DNA from: Pseudomonadota bacterium | GTDB taxonomy: Bacteria; Bdellovibrionota; Bacteriovoracia; Bacteriovoracales; Bacteriovoracaceae | Direction: 5' to 3' | DNA: 11,543 nt | Assembly (NCBI GenBank): GCA_023432655.1 | Contig: JAEYUK010000079.1 | Location: forward strand, 1-11,543 | Part shown: positions 1 through 7,499 of the stretch, piece after piece | Layout: each line of letters starts with the position of its first letter | Position numbering within the stretch: position 1 is the stretch's first letter | The notes under the pieces: model-generated | The model's database searches: none | Seen by the model: only the letters and a program-made list of their open reading frames with translations | What the model was told of the DNA's origin: nothing | Position numbers and translations under genes: made by a program

Positions 1-1139
1 CAGTAATGACGGGTCAGGGAGCTATGAAGATTATTCAGAAGACTCTTCGTATGGACCAGGGCTTCTTCATTCTTACCAACTTCAATCAAGATCTTGATAT
101 ACTCAACTTTAAGCACATCAGACTGACCGTGGTTTTTCATCCAGTCATCAAGAAGACTAAAAGCGTCTCCAGTCCGGTGAAGATCCTTCAAAAGTCTTAT
201 CTTGGATAAAACAACAGAAGGAGCACTCATTAAGTCCGCATCGTTAAGCCCCAAGAAGTAACTCTTAAGTTGAGACAGCCGCTCGCGATACTCATCCTTC
301 TGTGGAAGTTTTTGATTAAACTGATCTAGCGACACGAAAATAAAAGTCGCATACATCGGATGCTCTTTTAAGAGTTCCAGAAGAATCGAGTTAGCGTTCT
401 CCATGTTTCCTAAAACGAGATACAAACGAAGCCGTAAAATTTTCGCCGATACAGAAGGAGCAAATCGAAAAGCGTCTTCAAGTTCTTCCGCACATGCTTT
501 GAATTGTCCTTTGTCGAAGAGGGCCTTGGCCTTTTGAACCAGAATATGAGAAATAGTCTCCGACTGATTCTCCTGCCCCACTTTAGAGAGCATGATCCGG
601 TAGTTATAGGCCTGATCCCAATCCTCAATGTCTTCATAGATCCGGCAAAGAGAATGGATCACATCTTGTTGATCACGGTTAATTTTTAGGACATCTTTAT
701 AAGTTTCGATCGCCTTATCAATGAAGCCACCTTTATCAAAATCTAAGGCGAGCTCTTTTAAGGCCTGGAGACGAGTTGATTCAGAAATGCTTTCACGGGC
801 AATTAAAGAGCGGTGAATCGAAATCGCTTTTTCAATTTCACCATTACTTCTGAAGAGTCCTCCCAAAGCAAAATAGGTATCAATCGTTTCACGGTTAAGA
901 TCAACGGCATTTAAGAACTCTTTAATCGCAAGGTCTTTATTCCCTTCAATCAGGTATTGAGTCGCATTTAAGAAAATGCGCGACTGAGCTTCAAAGATAC
1001 TATTGCGGTATTTTTTGGAGAGCTTAACACCCTTATCTCTTTCAATGACGTAGTGGTAGATCAGAACAATGGTGATCACAACTGCCACAATCGTCAGTGC
1101 ATTATCTCTTCCCCACTCTAGTAAGAAGGTGTAGTCCAC
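1..1139 (-). CDS. lapB: LapB (YciM)-like TPR protein, 3' end outside window
   Basis: In Gammaproteobacteria LapB is an inner-membrane-anchored cytoplasmic TPR protein that works with FtsH to control LpxC and hence LPS synthesis. The reading frame begins at GTG 1139, preceded by a TAAGGGAG Shine-Dalgarno that overlaps the sppA stop codon, and gives 379 complete codons. Residues about 14-32 form one hydrophobic N-terminal segment. TPR-like helices follow; residues 92-106 (LGGLFRSNGEIEKAI) closely match the conserved LapB repeat 'LGNLFRSRGEVDRAI' of E. coli as I recall it. The last visible residues, SLTRHY, correspond to the point just before the C-terminal rubredoxin-like CxxC zinc motif, so that motif should lie just beyond base 1. 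It is nine bases downstream of sppA and probably cotranscribed. Family assignment is confident; control of LpxC in this organism is inferred. Confidence 0.85.
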   Translation of the reverse strand, partial: MDYTFLLEWGRDNALTIVAVVITIVLIYHYVIERDKGVKLSKKYRNSIFEAQSRIFLNATQYLIEGNKDLAIKEFLNAVDLNRETIDTYFALGGLFRSNGEIEKAISIHRSLIARESISESTRLQALKELALDFDKGGFIDKAIETYKDVLKINRDQQDVIHSLCRIYEDIEDWDQAYNYRIMLSKVGQENQSETISHILVQKAKALFDKGQFKACAEELEDAFRFAPSVSAKILRLRLYLVLGNMENANSILLELLKEHPMYATFIFVSLDQFNQKLPQKDEYRERLSQLKSYFLGLNDADLMSAPSVVLSKIRLLKDLHRTGDAFSLLDDWMKNHGQSDVLKVEYIKILIEVGKNEEALVHTKSLLNNLHSSLTRHY

Positions 1140-1148
1140 GAGACTCCC

Positions 1149-2072
1149 TTAAAATTTAAAAATATACGCAGGGGCGGTCTGGGTTTCTAACTTACTCTTA
1201 ATAAAAGAAACGGCATCCTCAGTTTCTTGCATGAAATCTGAAAGTGAAAATTTCTTTTTAGCAGGTTTTAAGTAGCGAAGACCAAACTCTCCCTCAAGCT
1301 TTAATTCATCATGGATCGCACGACCGGCTTGCCATAAGCTTCCAACCTCATCCACAAGGCCTAATTCTTTAGCTTCAAAGCCATGGAAAATTTGTCCTTG
1401 AGCGAGTTCAGAAATATCTTTTTTTAGGCGATCTTTTCTGACGGCCGAGATGTCCGCCATAAACTGCTTATGAGTTCCGGCCAGCAAATCACTTAAGAAC
1501 ATTCGCTCTTCGTCAGTCATGGCACGGCCCGGATTTCCGATATCTTTATAGCGACCAGCTTTAATCGTTTCAGGTTTGTACTTGGCCCATTTATAAAGTT
1601 CTGAAAGGTCTGCCATCTGCATGATGACCCCAATCGAACCGGTTAATGTTCCAGCGTTGGCCCAGATTTTTCTAGTGGCAGCTCCGATGTAGTAACCACC
1701 AGAAGCAGCTACGGTACCGAAAGAAGCATAAATTGGTTTTTTCTGATCGATGCGCCTAACCTCTTCATAAATTTCCTGAGTCGGGGCCACAGCACCGCCG
1801 GGAGAATCAATACGAAGAATGATGGCCTTGATTTGTTTTTCTTTTTCCGCTGCTAAAAGCATCTCAACGATTTTTTTTGATTCCATGATTTCTTTTTCAA
1901 TTGGGATCACGGCAATCGCTGCATTTTTGGAGCTATCCAAAAGATCTTGCCCCATCGAGGTGGATTCTTTTAATTGGGATACGGTATAAAACGCAAATAC
2001 AATGAAAATAAAAAATAGAACAGTCACAAGGATAAAAATCCCGACAATCCCTTTAGATCTTTCTCGGCTCAA
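1149..2072 (-). CDS. sppA: Signal peptide peptidase SppA, short (36K) type
   Basis: This is a membrane-anchored serine protease of family S49 that degrades signal peptides left in the membrane after secretion. The protein has 307 residues. A transmembrane anchor spans residues about 9-30. The conserved RIDSPGG motif is at 87-93. The nucleophile is Ser124 in VAASGGYY and the general base is Lys176 in AGRYKDIGNPG. The 52-residue spacing equals that of the Ser147/Lys199 dyad of Bacillus subtilis SppA, so this is the short single-domain form rather than the double-length E. coli 67K form. The TTG start is supported by AAGGAG six bases upstream; the nearby upstream ATG is out of frame. lapB follows after nine bases, which suggests an envelope-maintenance operon. 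Confidence 0.93.
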   Translation of the reverse strand: MSRERSKGIVGIFILVTVLFFIFIVFAFYTVSQLKESTSMGQDLLDSSKNAAIAVIPIEKEIMESKKIVEMLLAAEKEKQIKAIILRIDSPGGAVAPTQEIYEEVRRIDQKKPIYASFGTVAASGGYYIGAATRKIWANAGTLTGSIGVIMQMADLSELYKWAKYKPETIKAGRYKDIGNPGRAMTDEERMFLSDLLAGTHKQFMADISAVRKDRLKKDISELAQGQIFHGFEAKELGLVDEVGSLWQAGRAIHDELKLEGEFGLRYLKPAKKKFSLSDFMQETEDAVSFIKSKLETQTAPAYIFKF

Positions 2073-2105
2073 GAGGAACTCCTTCCATAAGTTTCCAGAG
2101 CCTTA

Positions 2106-2134
2106 AGTATACTCAACTTTGGTTGAATTGGAAA
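2106..2134 (-). promoter_or_regulatory. Predicted sigma-70 promoter of sppA-lapB
   Basis: On the minus strand TTTCCA (2134-2129) is separated by 17 bases from TATACT (2111-2106), placing the start point near 2099, about 27 bases before the TTG start. The spacer contains the small dyad TCAAC/GTTGA (2113-2117 and 2122-2126), which could be an operator or chance. Confidence 0.45.
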
Positions 2135-2140
2135 AGAAAC

Positions 2141-3490
2141 CTAATAGTACATCCCTGCATTGTCACAGGCAGTTTCCTGTTTGCGGATCTGATCTTTAAG
2201 CCATTCAGGGGCACCAAGAGTGGCCGATTTCTTGATTCTTTCGAATTCCTGCGTGTAGAGGTCAGAGATTTGATCGTCTTGAATCACAATAAGTGTCTCA
2301 TCATTAACGTAATTAGCAGCATCGGACCAGTTCTGAGATCCAACGATGACGGTTTTCTTATCCACTACCGCAAACTTATGGTGAAGCATGTCGCCATAAG
2401 GGAGACGGGCCATGCCCGCGACCTTCGCAGGTTTTTTCCAAGGGGAATTATTAACTTCATAGGCGCATTTATAGTTGAGTAAACCAAGTCCCATAAGATC
2501 CAGAAGTTCAGAATACTCACGATAGGCAAATTTAGGCTCAATCAGGACTCCGATCTCTACCCCGGCCATATTCCTTCTTTCCATTACATTACTAATGTTT
2601 TGATCAGAAAAAACAAAAAGGGCCGCATTAATGGACTTCGTCGCACGTGAAAGATGAGTAGCAATGAGACCATTTACTGACTCTTCCCAATTATAGCGCT
2701 GAGAAGTCGGTGAAAATTGAACAGTGATTTTAGTACCACGAACTGTTGTAGTGATGGCCCCACGATAGGTCTTTTTGTGGCCATAGTTTCCACGCACACC
2801 ATTGCCCCAAAGTTGGGCAAATTCCGCAGTGAAAATTTTGGCAAAATTAACGGCCCGAACCACCACAAGAGAATTCGCATTCCCGCGAGAAACAGCAGTC
2901 AGAAGATCTCCGTGCATATCACTTAACGTAAAGTTCGCAGAACTCACAACAGTAACTTTATCATCAACCACCATGAACTTATGGTGCATGAGACCCGATC
3001 CTTTTGAAGAATCAAAAGAATCATCCATGACTGGAACGCCACCATTTTTCAGCATGTAGATCGCATCTCTTGTCTCAAGCTCGTGCTTCTCAATGAGTCC
3101 ATTACGATTCATATCAACGAAGGCCACTAAATCCTGGACACGAGAAGCTTCATATTCGTTATCATTCGAGGAAGTCTCAGTTTGAGACAGAATAGTATTA
3201 TTGTAGTTATTTTCTAGAACAACCCGAACATCCACTCCCTCTTTCTTCTTCTCAACCAGGGCGGCCGCAATGAGTGGCAGTCTTAATTCCTGAACAGCAA
3301 TAAAGATGGATTTTTTAGCGAGAGCAATTTCATTTAAAATAATCTGCTCTAGGTTATCCCCCGGGCGGTGGATCCTACGATAAGGATCAGAATAGGAAGT
3401 TTTTTGATTTTGGTTAAAATAGGCCGAAACCTGGCCAAAGGCCTGTCCCGTTAAAAGAATAGATAAAACTAGAAATTGCCAAATTAGCAT
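2141..3490 (-). CDS. Secreted phospholipase D-family protein with two HKD motifs and an EF-hand-like loop
   Basis: PLD-superfamily enzymes hydrolyse or transfer phosphodiester bonds in phospholipids or nucleic acids using two HxKxxxxD motifs. I choose ATG 3490 (449 residues): GAGGG lies nine bases upstream, and the protein then starts directly with a signal peptide (MLIWQFLVLSILLTGQAFG). The in-frame GTG at 3517 has a weaker ribosome site. HKD1 is His169, Lys171, Asp176, followed by SSANFT. HKD2 is His370, Lys372, Asp377, followed by GSQNWS. Between the first strands and HKD1, residues 126-137 (DMNRNGLIEKHE) match a canonical EF-hand calcium loop. The two cysteines, 342 and 442, could form a disulfide after export. 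The protein likely acts in the periplasm or outside the cell. Substrate is unknown; nuclease and phospholipase both fit. Confidence 0.88.
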   Translation of the reverse strand: MLIWQFLVLSILLTGQAFGQVSAYFNQNQKTSYSDPYRRIHRPGDNLEQIILNEIALAKKSIFIAVQELRLPLIAAALVEKKKEGVDVRVVLENNYNNTILSQTETSSNDNEYEASRVQDLVAFVDMNRNGLIEKHELETRDAIYMLKNGGVPVMDDSFDSSKGSGLMHHKFMVVDDKVTVVSSANFTLSDMHGDLLTAVSRGNANSLVVVRAVNFAKIFTAEFAQLWGNGVRGNYGHKKTYRGAITTTVRGTKITVQFSPTSQRYNWEESVNGLIATHLSRATKSINAALFVFSDQNISNVMERRNMAGVEIGVLIEPKFAYREYSELLDLMGLGLLNYKCAYEVNNSPWKKPAKVAGMARLPYGDMLHHKFAVVDKKTVIVGSQNWSDAANYVNDETLIVIQDDQISDLYTQEFERIKKSATLGAPEWLKDQIRKQETACDNAGMYY

Positions 3491-3663
3491 AGGCGTTGTC
3501 CCTCGTATCAGAATCACTAATACCTGAGTTAAACTGTCCTAATATATGCATTATCTGTCACCCGAAAAATAGACAAAAAGTTCTAAACTGAAATTTTTTA
3601 CCAGTCTAAGCTCCTGAAAGTGCGTGAACCTATAGTTTTATTAAAAACATCCGAAGAGAATAG

Positions 3664-3683
3664 AGACCCTGCTTTGAGGGTCT
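3664..3683 (+). promoter_or_regulatory. Hairpin in the 5' region of the small secreted protein gene
   Basis: AGACCCT (3664-3670) and AGGGTCT (3677-3683) form a perfect 7-bp stem with the loop GCTTTG, 23 bases upstream of the ATG. No T-run follows, so it is not a typical terminator. The upstream CGAAGA (3652-3657) could instead pair with TCTTCG (3681-3686), a competing fold. It may stabilise the mRNA or control translation. Confidence 0.4.
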
Positions 3684-3706
3684 TCGAATTTGAAGGATAG
3701 GTTTAT

Positions 3707-3964
3707 ATGCTAAAAAACTTACTACTCTTAGGTCTTTTAAGTTGGGTGAGCTTCGTTTATGCGGAAGCCCCTAAAATTAAAAAAGCTTCGGCCGATTACG
3801 AAAGCTATAAGGTCGAAAGCCCGGTAGAAGAACAAGAAGCCCAACGTTCAGTTGCCGGCTCTAAGATTAAAAAGAAAAAGCAAAGAGCTGCCGGAGATGG
3901 TGCTGAAGCAGAAGCGACTAGCGAACCTGATTCTGAGGTACGCTACTGGCAATACTCGGAATAA
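3707..3964 (+). CDS. Small secreted lysine/glutamate-rich protein, unrecognised
   Basis: I do not recognise this 85-residue protein. Residues 1-19 are a clear signal peptide (MLKNLLLLGLLSWVSFVYA, likely cut before EAPK). The mature part is charged and low in complexity: it has a cluster KIKKKKQR near residues 53-60 and an Ala/Glu-rich stretch, and it ends in RYWQYSE. It is probably disordered or a small binding protein of the periplasm. GAAGGA nine bases before the ATG supports the start. The last 47 bases overlap the 3' end of rlmN on the opposite strand, and no terminator lies between them. The gene is divergent from the phospholipase D-like gene across about 216 bases. The signal peptide makes it likely real. 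Confidence 0.68.
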   Translation: MLKNLLLLGLLSWVSFVYAEAPKIKKASADYESYKVESPVEEQEAQRSVAGSKIKKKKQRAAGDGAEAEATSEPDSEVRYWQYSE

Positions 3965-5036
3965 CCGTCGGTCCCTCTTTATTCCACAGATTAAGCTTAT
4001 CAAACTCACTTTTTAACTGTCCGCAGGCCGCCAGGATATCACTTCCTTTGGTGGTCCGGATGGTACAAGTAAATCCTCTCTTAATCATCTGATCCAAGAA
4101 CCACATGATCTTCTGCTCAGAAGGACGCTTATATTTTGAGCCAGGAAACTCATTAAATGGAATGAGATTAATTTTTGATTCTTTTGAATTAAGAAGTGAG
4201 GCCAGTGCTTCCACGTCTTCTAATCCGTCATTCATACCATCAATTAACAGATACTCATAAGTAATACGACGGTGGGCCTTAAGAGGAATCATTTTGATGG
4301 CATTAAAGAGGCGCTCGAGATCGTAAACTTTGTTAATCGGCATAAGTTCCGTACGAACATTATTCCGGGCCGAGTGAAGTGAAAGAGCAATATTGACTGG
4401 CGGAAAATCCAGGGCCATTTTTTCAATGGCAGGAACAAGACCTGAAGTCGATAGAGTGATACGACGCTGACCCAGCCCCATCCCCTTCTCACTCATGAAA
4501 ATCAGAGTCGCCTTTTTCATGTTCTCAAAGTTATGAAGAGGTTCACCTTGACCCATATAAACGATGTTCGTGAGTTTTTCTTCCGCGTGAACGTTATCCA
4601 TTAGCCATTTCTGGATGGTGATAAACTGGAGAACCACTTCGCTCGCTTTCAAATGGCGTTTTAAACCTTGAGTCGCGGTATGACAGAAAGTGCATCCAAC
4701 CGCACAGCCAACTTGTGAAGACACACAAAGAGTAAGGCGCTCGCGAGCAGGAATGGCCACTGTCTCTACAGTTTGCCCATCAGTCATTTTCACTAAGAAT
4801 TTACGGGTGCCGTCTTTGGAAAGACCGTGCCAGACAACTTTTAAAAGCGAGAAGTCGTAGGCTTCAGCAAAGAACTCTTTCGCTTTATTGGAAACATTGG
4901 ACCATTCTTTCGGATCGTAGACATACTTCTTGTATACCCAATCAAAGATTTGAGTAGCGCCAAATGGACTAAATCCCTTCTCTGTTAAAAGGGCCTTTAA
5001 CTCGTCATAAGTAAGATCGAAAAATGATGGTTTCAT
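3918..5036 (-). CDS. rlmN: Dual-specificity rRNA/tRNA methyltransferase RlmN
   Basis: RlmN is a cytoplasmic radical-SAM enzyme that methylates C2 of A2503 in 23S rRNA and of A37 in a subset of tRNAs. I prefer ATG 5036 (372 residues): MKPSFFDLTYDELKALL matches the family N-terminus, whereas the in-frame GTG at 5066 adds ten hydrophobic residues with no ribosome site. The 4Fe-4S cysteines are 111, 115 and 118 (GCAVGCTFC). Cys104 (LTLCVSSQ) and Cys338 (LAACGQL) match the catalytic cysteines 118 and 355 of E. coli RlmN. GQGEPL and TLSTSG motifs are present. Neither start has a good Shine-Dalgarno, but TATAGT lies shortly upstream of ATG 5036, so a very short leader is possible. The last codons overlap the convergent small secreted protein gene. 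Confidence 0.95.
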   Translation of the reverse strand: MKPSFFDLTYDELKALLTEKGFSPFGATQIFDWVYKKYVYDPKEWSNVSNKAKEFFAEAYDFSLLKVVWHGLSKDGTRKFLVKMTDGQTVETVAIPARERLTLCVSSQVGCAVGCTFCHTATQGLKRHLKASEVVLQFITIQKWLMDNVHAEEKLTNIVYMGQGEPLHNFENMKKATLIFMSEKGMGLGQRRITLSTSGLVPAIEKMALDFPPVNIALSLHSARNNVRTELMPINKVYDLERLFNAIKMIPLKAHRRITYEYLLIDGMNDGLEDVEALASLLNSKESKINLIPFNEFPGSKYKRPSEQKIMWFLDQMIKRGFTCTIRTTKGSDILAACGQLKSEFDKLNLWNKEGPTVIPSIASSVPQNQVR

Positions 5037-5146
5037 AGATGGGACTATAAGTAGAGGAAGGAACACCTATTTGCAAGGAGAAAGGATCAGAGTGGTTAAG
5101 TTTACAATGTGGGATTTTACCTTGCGATAACAAAGACTTATCCCTA

Positions 5147-5215
5147 TCAACCGCCCACCTTTTTAACCTTTGAATCCATTTGGAATTGAGTAAAATGGAA
5201 GGACGGGTGGTGCAT
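5147..5215 (-). CDS. Possible 22-codon leader ORF upstream of rlmN
   Basis: An ATG at 5215 with GAGGG five bases upstream opens a 22-codon frame ending in TGA at 5147 (starting MHHPSFHF, ending KVKKVGG). It lies on the rlmN strand, 110 bases before rlmN. Its ribosome binding site (5221-5225) is part of the alternative hairpin described at 5221-5281, so its translation could depend on folding. No known leader peptide is recognised, and a frame this short can occur by chance. Confidence 0.25.
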   Translation of the reverse strand: MHHPSFHFTQFQMDSKVKKVGG

Positions 5216-5220
5216 TCACA

Positions 5221-5281
5221 CCCTCTGGGACCAAAAGGCCCAAGAGAGGTTCGTGCAGGTGAAACAGTTGAACCTCTCTTG
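5221..5281 (-). promoter_or_regulatory. Overlapping alternative hairpins between the 129-residue gene and rlmN
   Basis: Bases 5241-5252 and 5270-5281 are perfect 12-bp inverted repeats (CAAGAGAGGTTC and its complement) with a 17-base loop, starting three bases after the upstream stop codon. Bases 5222-5232 can instead pair with 5237-5249 (CCTCT with AGAGG, GGG with CCC, CC with GG, loop of four, small bulges). Both use 5241-5249, so they exclude each other. The first may act as terminator or 3' stabiliser, although no proper T-run follows. Together they resemble an attenuator. Confidence 0.45.
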
Positions 5282-5284
5282 CTT

Positions 5285-5674
5285 CTAGCTAAAGAGTTTC
5301 CCAAACAGCCCTTTCTTTTTCTGGGCCGCTTCGTTGATGATCTTCTCGCCATACTTCTGGAAAATGCCTTTGAAACTAGTGAGATCCTTCGCCCCATCAA
5401 GCCCAATATTATAATCCTGAACAGAAAGAAGACGCACTTCCGGCATACTTACTTCTAAACAAACCCGAAGAGCGAAGGCCTTAAGATCATCCAGATTTAA
5501 GAAGGTGAGTTCATGAAAATCCGAACCAGGAACAGATTTCGCCATCTCCTGGAGAAGCTCTTTCTCAAGGAATCCTTCCTCAGAAAAGAAATAAACCACT
5601 CGGTAACTTGCCGGTCTGAAGTCACCATCCTGGTTCTCTGAAGTTCGAAAATGATAAATAAGATTAAGTGCCAT
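5285..5674 (-). CDS. Unrecognised 129-residue cytoplasmic protein coupled to the upstream gene
   Basis: I do not recognise the family. The 129-residue protein has no signal peptide or membrane segment. It alternates predicted strands and helices (YRVVYFFSEEGF near 24-35, an acidic middle) and ends in a basic tail, AAQKKKGLFGKLFS. Its ATG at 5674 shares one base with the TGA of the preceding gene (TGATG), a strong sign of translational coupling, so it probably acts together with the 570-residue protein, perhaps as a small partner. A 12-bp inverted repeat begins three bases after its stop. Confidence 0.75.
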   Translation of the reverse strand: MALNLIYHFRTSENQDGDFRPASYRVVYFFSEEGFLEKELLQEMAKSVPGSDFHELTFLNLDDLKAFALRVCLEVSMPEVRLLSVQDYNIGLDGAKDLTSFKGIFQKYGEKIINEAAQKKKGLFGKLFS

Positions 5675-7386
5675 CAGGATTCCTCAAAATGTCCAAAATC
5701 CAGAGCAATCTTTCCATTCGGAAGAAGTTCCACATCCACTCCTTCCGGAGAGGATTTGGCCTGGGCACGGGTTGGATCAATCATTCGCATAAAGGCAAAG
5801 TGCTTATGAGTTTTAATCGAAACAGTTTTCTTATAACTAGTAGGATTATAAATATTCACTCTCCGCACATCCAAATAAGACAACTCATGAGGAGTGGTGG
5901 CACGAATTCGCCACATGGTGAAGACATCTTCATCCATCTGTATCTCTGGTTGGGAAAGACTAAAGTATTTAAAAATATGATCCCAGAACTTTTCCCCGGA
6001 AGAATGATCAATCAGTTTTTGTCCGTCAAAAAGAACCAACCGTCCGTCCCCGAGTTCAAGGATTTGAGTGGTGGTCATGAAGTTAACCGACTGGCCTTTT
6101 AAATTGTTTTCCATCAGGAAGATCTGAAGCTTTTTATCTAGTCCTTCCGGTAATCCAGAAGTATCAATTAAAATTCGTTGCCCCATCATAAAAAGTTTCA
6201 GGGCCTGGCCAAAAGTAGTACGAGTCAGTTCTTCACCATGGAAGAATTTAATCCGGTGATGATTCACATCGATCCATTCGGGAGTGAACACCAGTTCTTC
6301 GTGGTTTTTATAGAGCCAACGAAAGTGCTTATTTAAATAACTCTCAAGTCCGGTCTTTTTAAAATGATTGGATTTTTTTCCTTCGAAAATATCCACCACC
6401 CCAAATGGACGAAACTCTGAAGTAAGTTCTCCACTTAAAGTAGAATGCTGGTAGCGGTAACTGATTTCATCATGCCCAAAGTGTTCTTGCAGGATCCATT
6501 TAATCACTTCTTTCTTTTCTTCCGGCGACAATAGAGCACTGGAAACCAAGTCCGAATTTATATAGTGATGAAAAAGATCCTTAGTAAACTCATGCTGAGA
6601 TTTACCACCAGGGATAGAGCGAAGAATCGTTTCTTTCGGACTACCGCCTAAAGGCACAATTCTTTGCACACCTTTCCAGAAAGGGGCAAGCACGGATTCG
6701 GCAGTCGCTTTAAAAAGCTGCTCAACTTCCCTCGTGAAAGTTTCTTTTAAGGCCGATTCTTTTTTGGGTTCCGTCAGTTCAGTCCCCTCAGGGTGATTCT
6801 GTTTAAGAAAGCGCGAAAAGCCCTGCTCAAAGGCCAGGGAAGAGTCTTCCAGATAAGAATAATTCTCTTGATCCTGAAAGTAATAAAACTGCGCTCCCCA
6901 GGCGGGGGCCTTAATTTGATTCTGTGTGAGAAATTGTCCAAAGGCGTGAAGGAAACTTCCCCAGGCCTGGAAAACTTTCGGCTCAAAGTATGAAAACATT
7001 TTATTGAGCTGGAACTCATGATCAAATACCGCCAGGTGAACTCCATCCCGGGTGATCGATAAGGTTCGGGCCGAATACGAGGGAACTCCCCCATTGGGAT
7101 AAAACGGAGCAGGTGTTAGGGGCAAGAGCCAACAGAAACGGCGGTTGTGCTGCGTTAACAAACGGACCAGCCGCAAGAGATCTCTTTCTGGATGCAAGCG
7201 ACCAAAATCCCATTCCATAGAGGATTCAGCATGGAAGCCCCAATAGAGAGGAATAAAAATCACTTCATGTTCTGGAAATTGAACAATCCGACTCTCCCAT
7301 AGGGAAGCGGAGGTCTTCCAATAGAAAAACCACTGCTCGCCGGGGCGAACGGGATCGTACTGCTTCGTCTTTTCTAAATAGCTCAC
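5674..7386 (-). CDS. 570-residue protein with distant resemblance to GH35/GH42 glycoside hydrolases
   Basis: Function is not established. The protein lacks a signal peptide. Residues 45-105 read like the first half of a beta-galactosidase barrel: IPLYWGFHAESSMEWDF, then RDLLRLVRLL, then PAPFYPNGGVPSYS, matching in order the family pattern of Asp-Phe, RDL and a GG-Pro motif. Residues 169-178 (YFQDQENYSY) could align with the GH35 acid/base region 'ENEYGSY', which would make Glu174 the acid/base; Glu370 in VFTPEW is only a guess for the nucleophile. Residues about 390-455 could be a Rossmann-like middle domain, and the C-terminus looks beta-rich. GTG 7386 is taken because the upstream ATG meets a stop after two codons; the ribosome site is weak. 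The next gene is coupled through TGATG. Real gene: very likely; hydrolase: uncertain. Confidence 0.6.
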   Translation of the reverse strand: MSYLEKTKQYDPVRPGEQWFFYWKTSASLWESRIVQFPEHEVIFIPLYWGFHAESSMEWDFGRLHPERDLLRLVRLLTQHNRRFCWLLPLTPAPFYPNGGVPSYSARTLSITRDGVHLAVFDHEFQLNKMFSYFEPKVFQAWGSFLHAFGQFLTQNQIKAPAWGAQFYYFQDQENYSYLEDSSLAFEQGFSRFLKQNHPEGTELTEPKKESALKETFTREVEQLFKATAESVLAPFWKGVQRIVPLGGSPKETILRSIPGGKSQHEFTKDLFHHYINSDLVSSALLSPEEKKEVIKWILQEHFGHDEISYRYQHSTLSGELTSEFRPFGVVDIFEGKKSNHFKKTGLESYLNKHFRWLYKNHEELVFTPEWIDVNHHRIKFFHGEELTRTTFGQALKLFMMGQRILIDTSGLPEGLDKKLQIFLMENNLKGQSVNFMTTTQILELGDGRLVLFDGQKLIDHSSGEKFWDHIFKYFSLSQPEIQMDEDVFTMWRIRATTPHELSYLDVRRVNIYNPTSYKKTVSIKTHKHFAFMRMIDPTRAQAKSSPEGVDVELLPNGKIALDFGHFEES

Positions 7387-7406
7387 TTCTTCATTTTAGC
7401 TCGATA

Positions 7407-7412
7407 ATTATA
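7407..7412 (-). promoter_or_regulatory. Perfect -10 hexamer TATAAT for the 570-residue gene
   Basis: TATAAT reads on the minus strand 20 bases before the GTG start, giving a leader of about 14 bases. No good -35 is present at 16-18 bases, so it would need an activator or be weak. Confidence 0.35.
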
Positions 7413-7445
7413 GATAAGTGTATAAAATAATGGGACGCGCATTAA

Positions 7446-7474
7446 TTCACAAAGACTGATTTGTTCGCTACACT
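7446..7474 (+). promoter_or_regulatory. Predicted sigma-70 promoter of the acyl-CoA dehydrogenase gene
   Basis: TTCACA (7446-7451), a 17-base spacer and TACACT (7469-7474) place the start point near 7481, about 19 bases before the ATG with its AAGGA site. Confidence 0.5.
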
Positions 7475-7499
7475 TTGCTACTCAGAAAAGGATTTGATT

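Noticed and set aside
5005..5406. Minus-strand 133-codon ORF
   Set aside because: Arg/Ser-rich out-of-frame reading across two real genes and the intergenic leader.
5180..5458. Plus-strand 92-codon ORF
   Set aside because: It crosses the 12-bp inverted repeat and runs antisense into the coupled 129-residue gene; composition is proline/glycine-rich by chance and no ribosome site is seen.
7461..7499. Longer N-terminus for the acyl-CoA dehydrogenase
   Set aside because: The upstream ATG lies inside the predicted promoter, and the extra 13 residues do not fit the family; the ATG at 7500 has the proper ribosome site.
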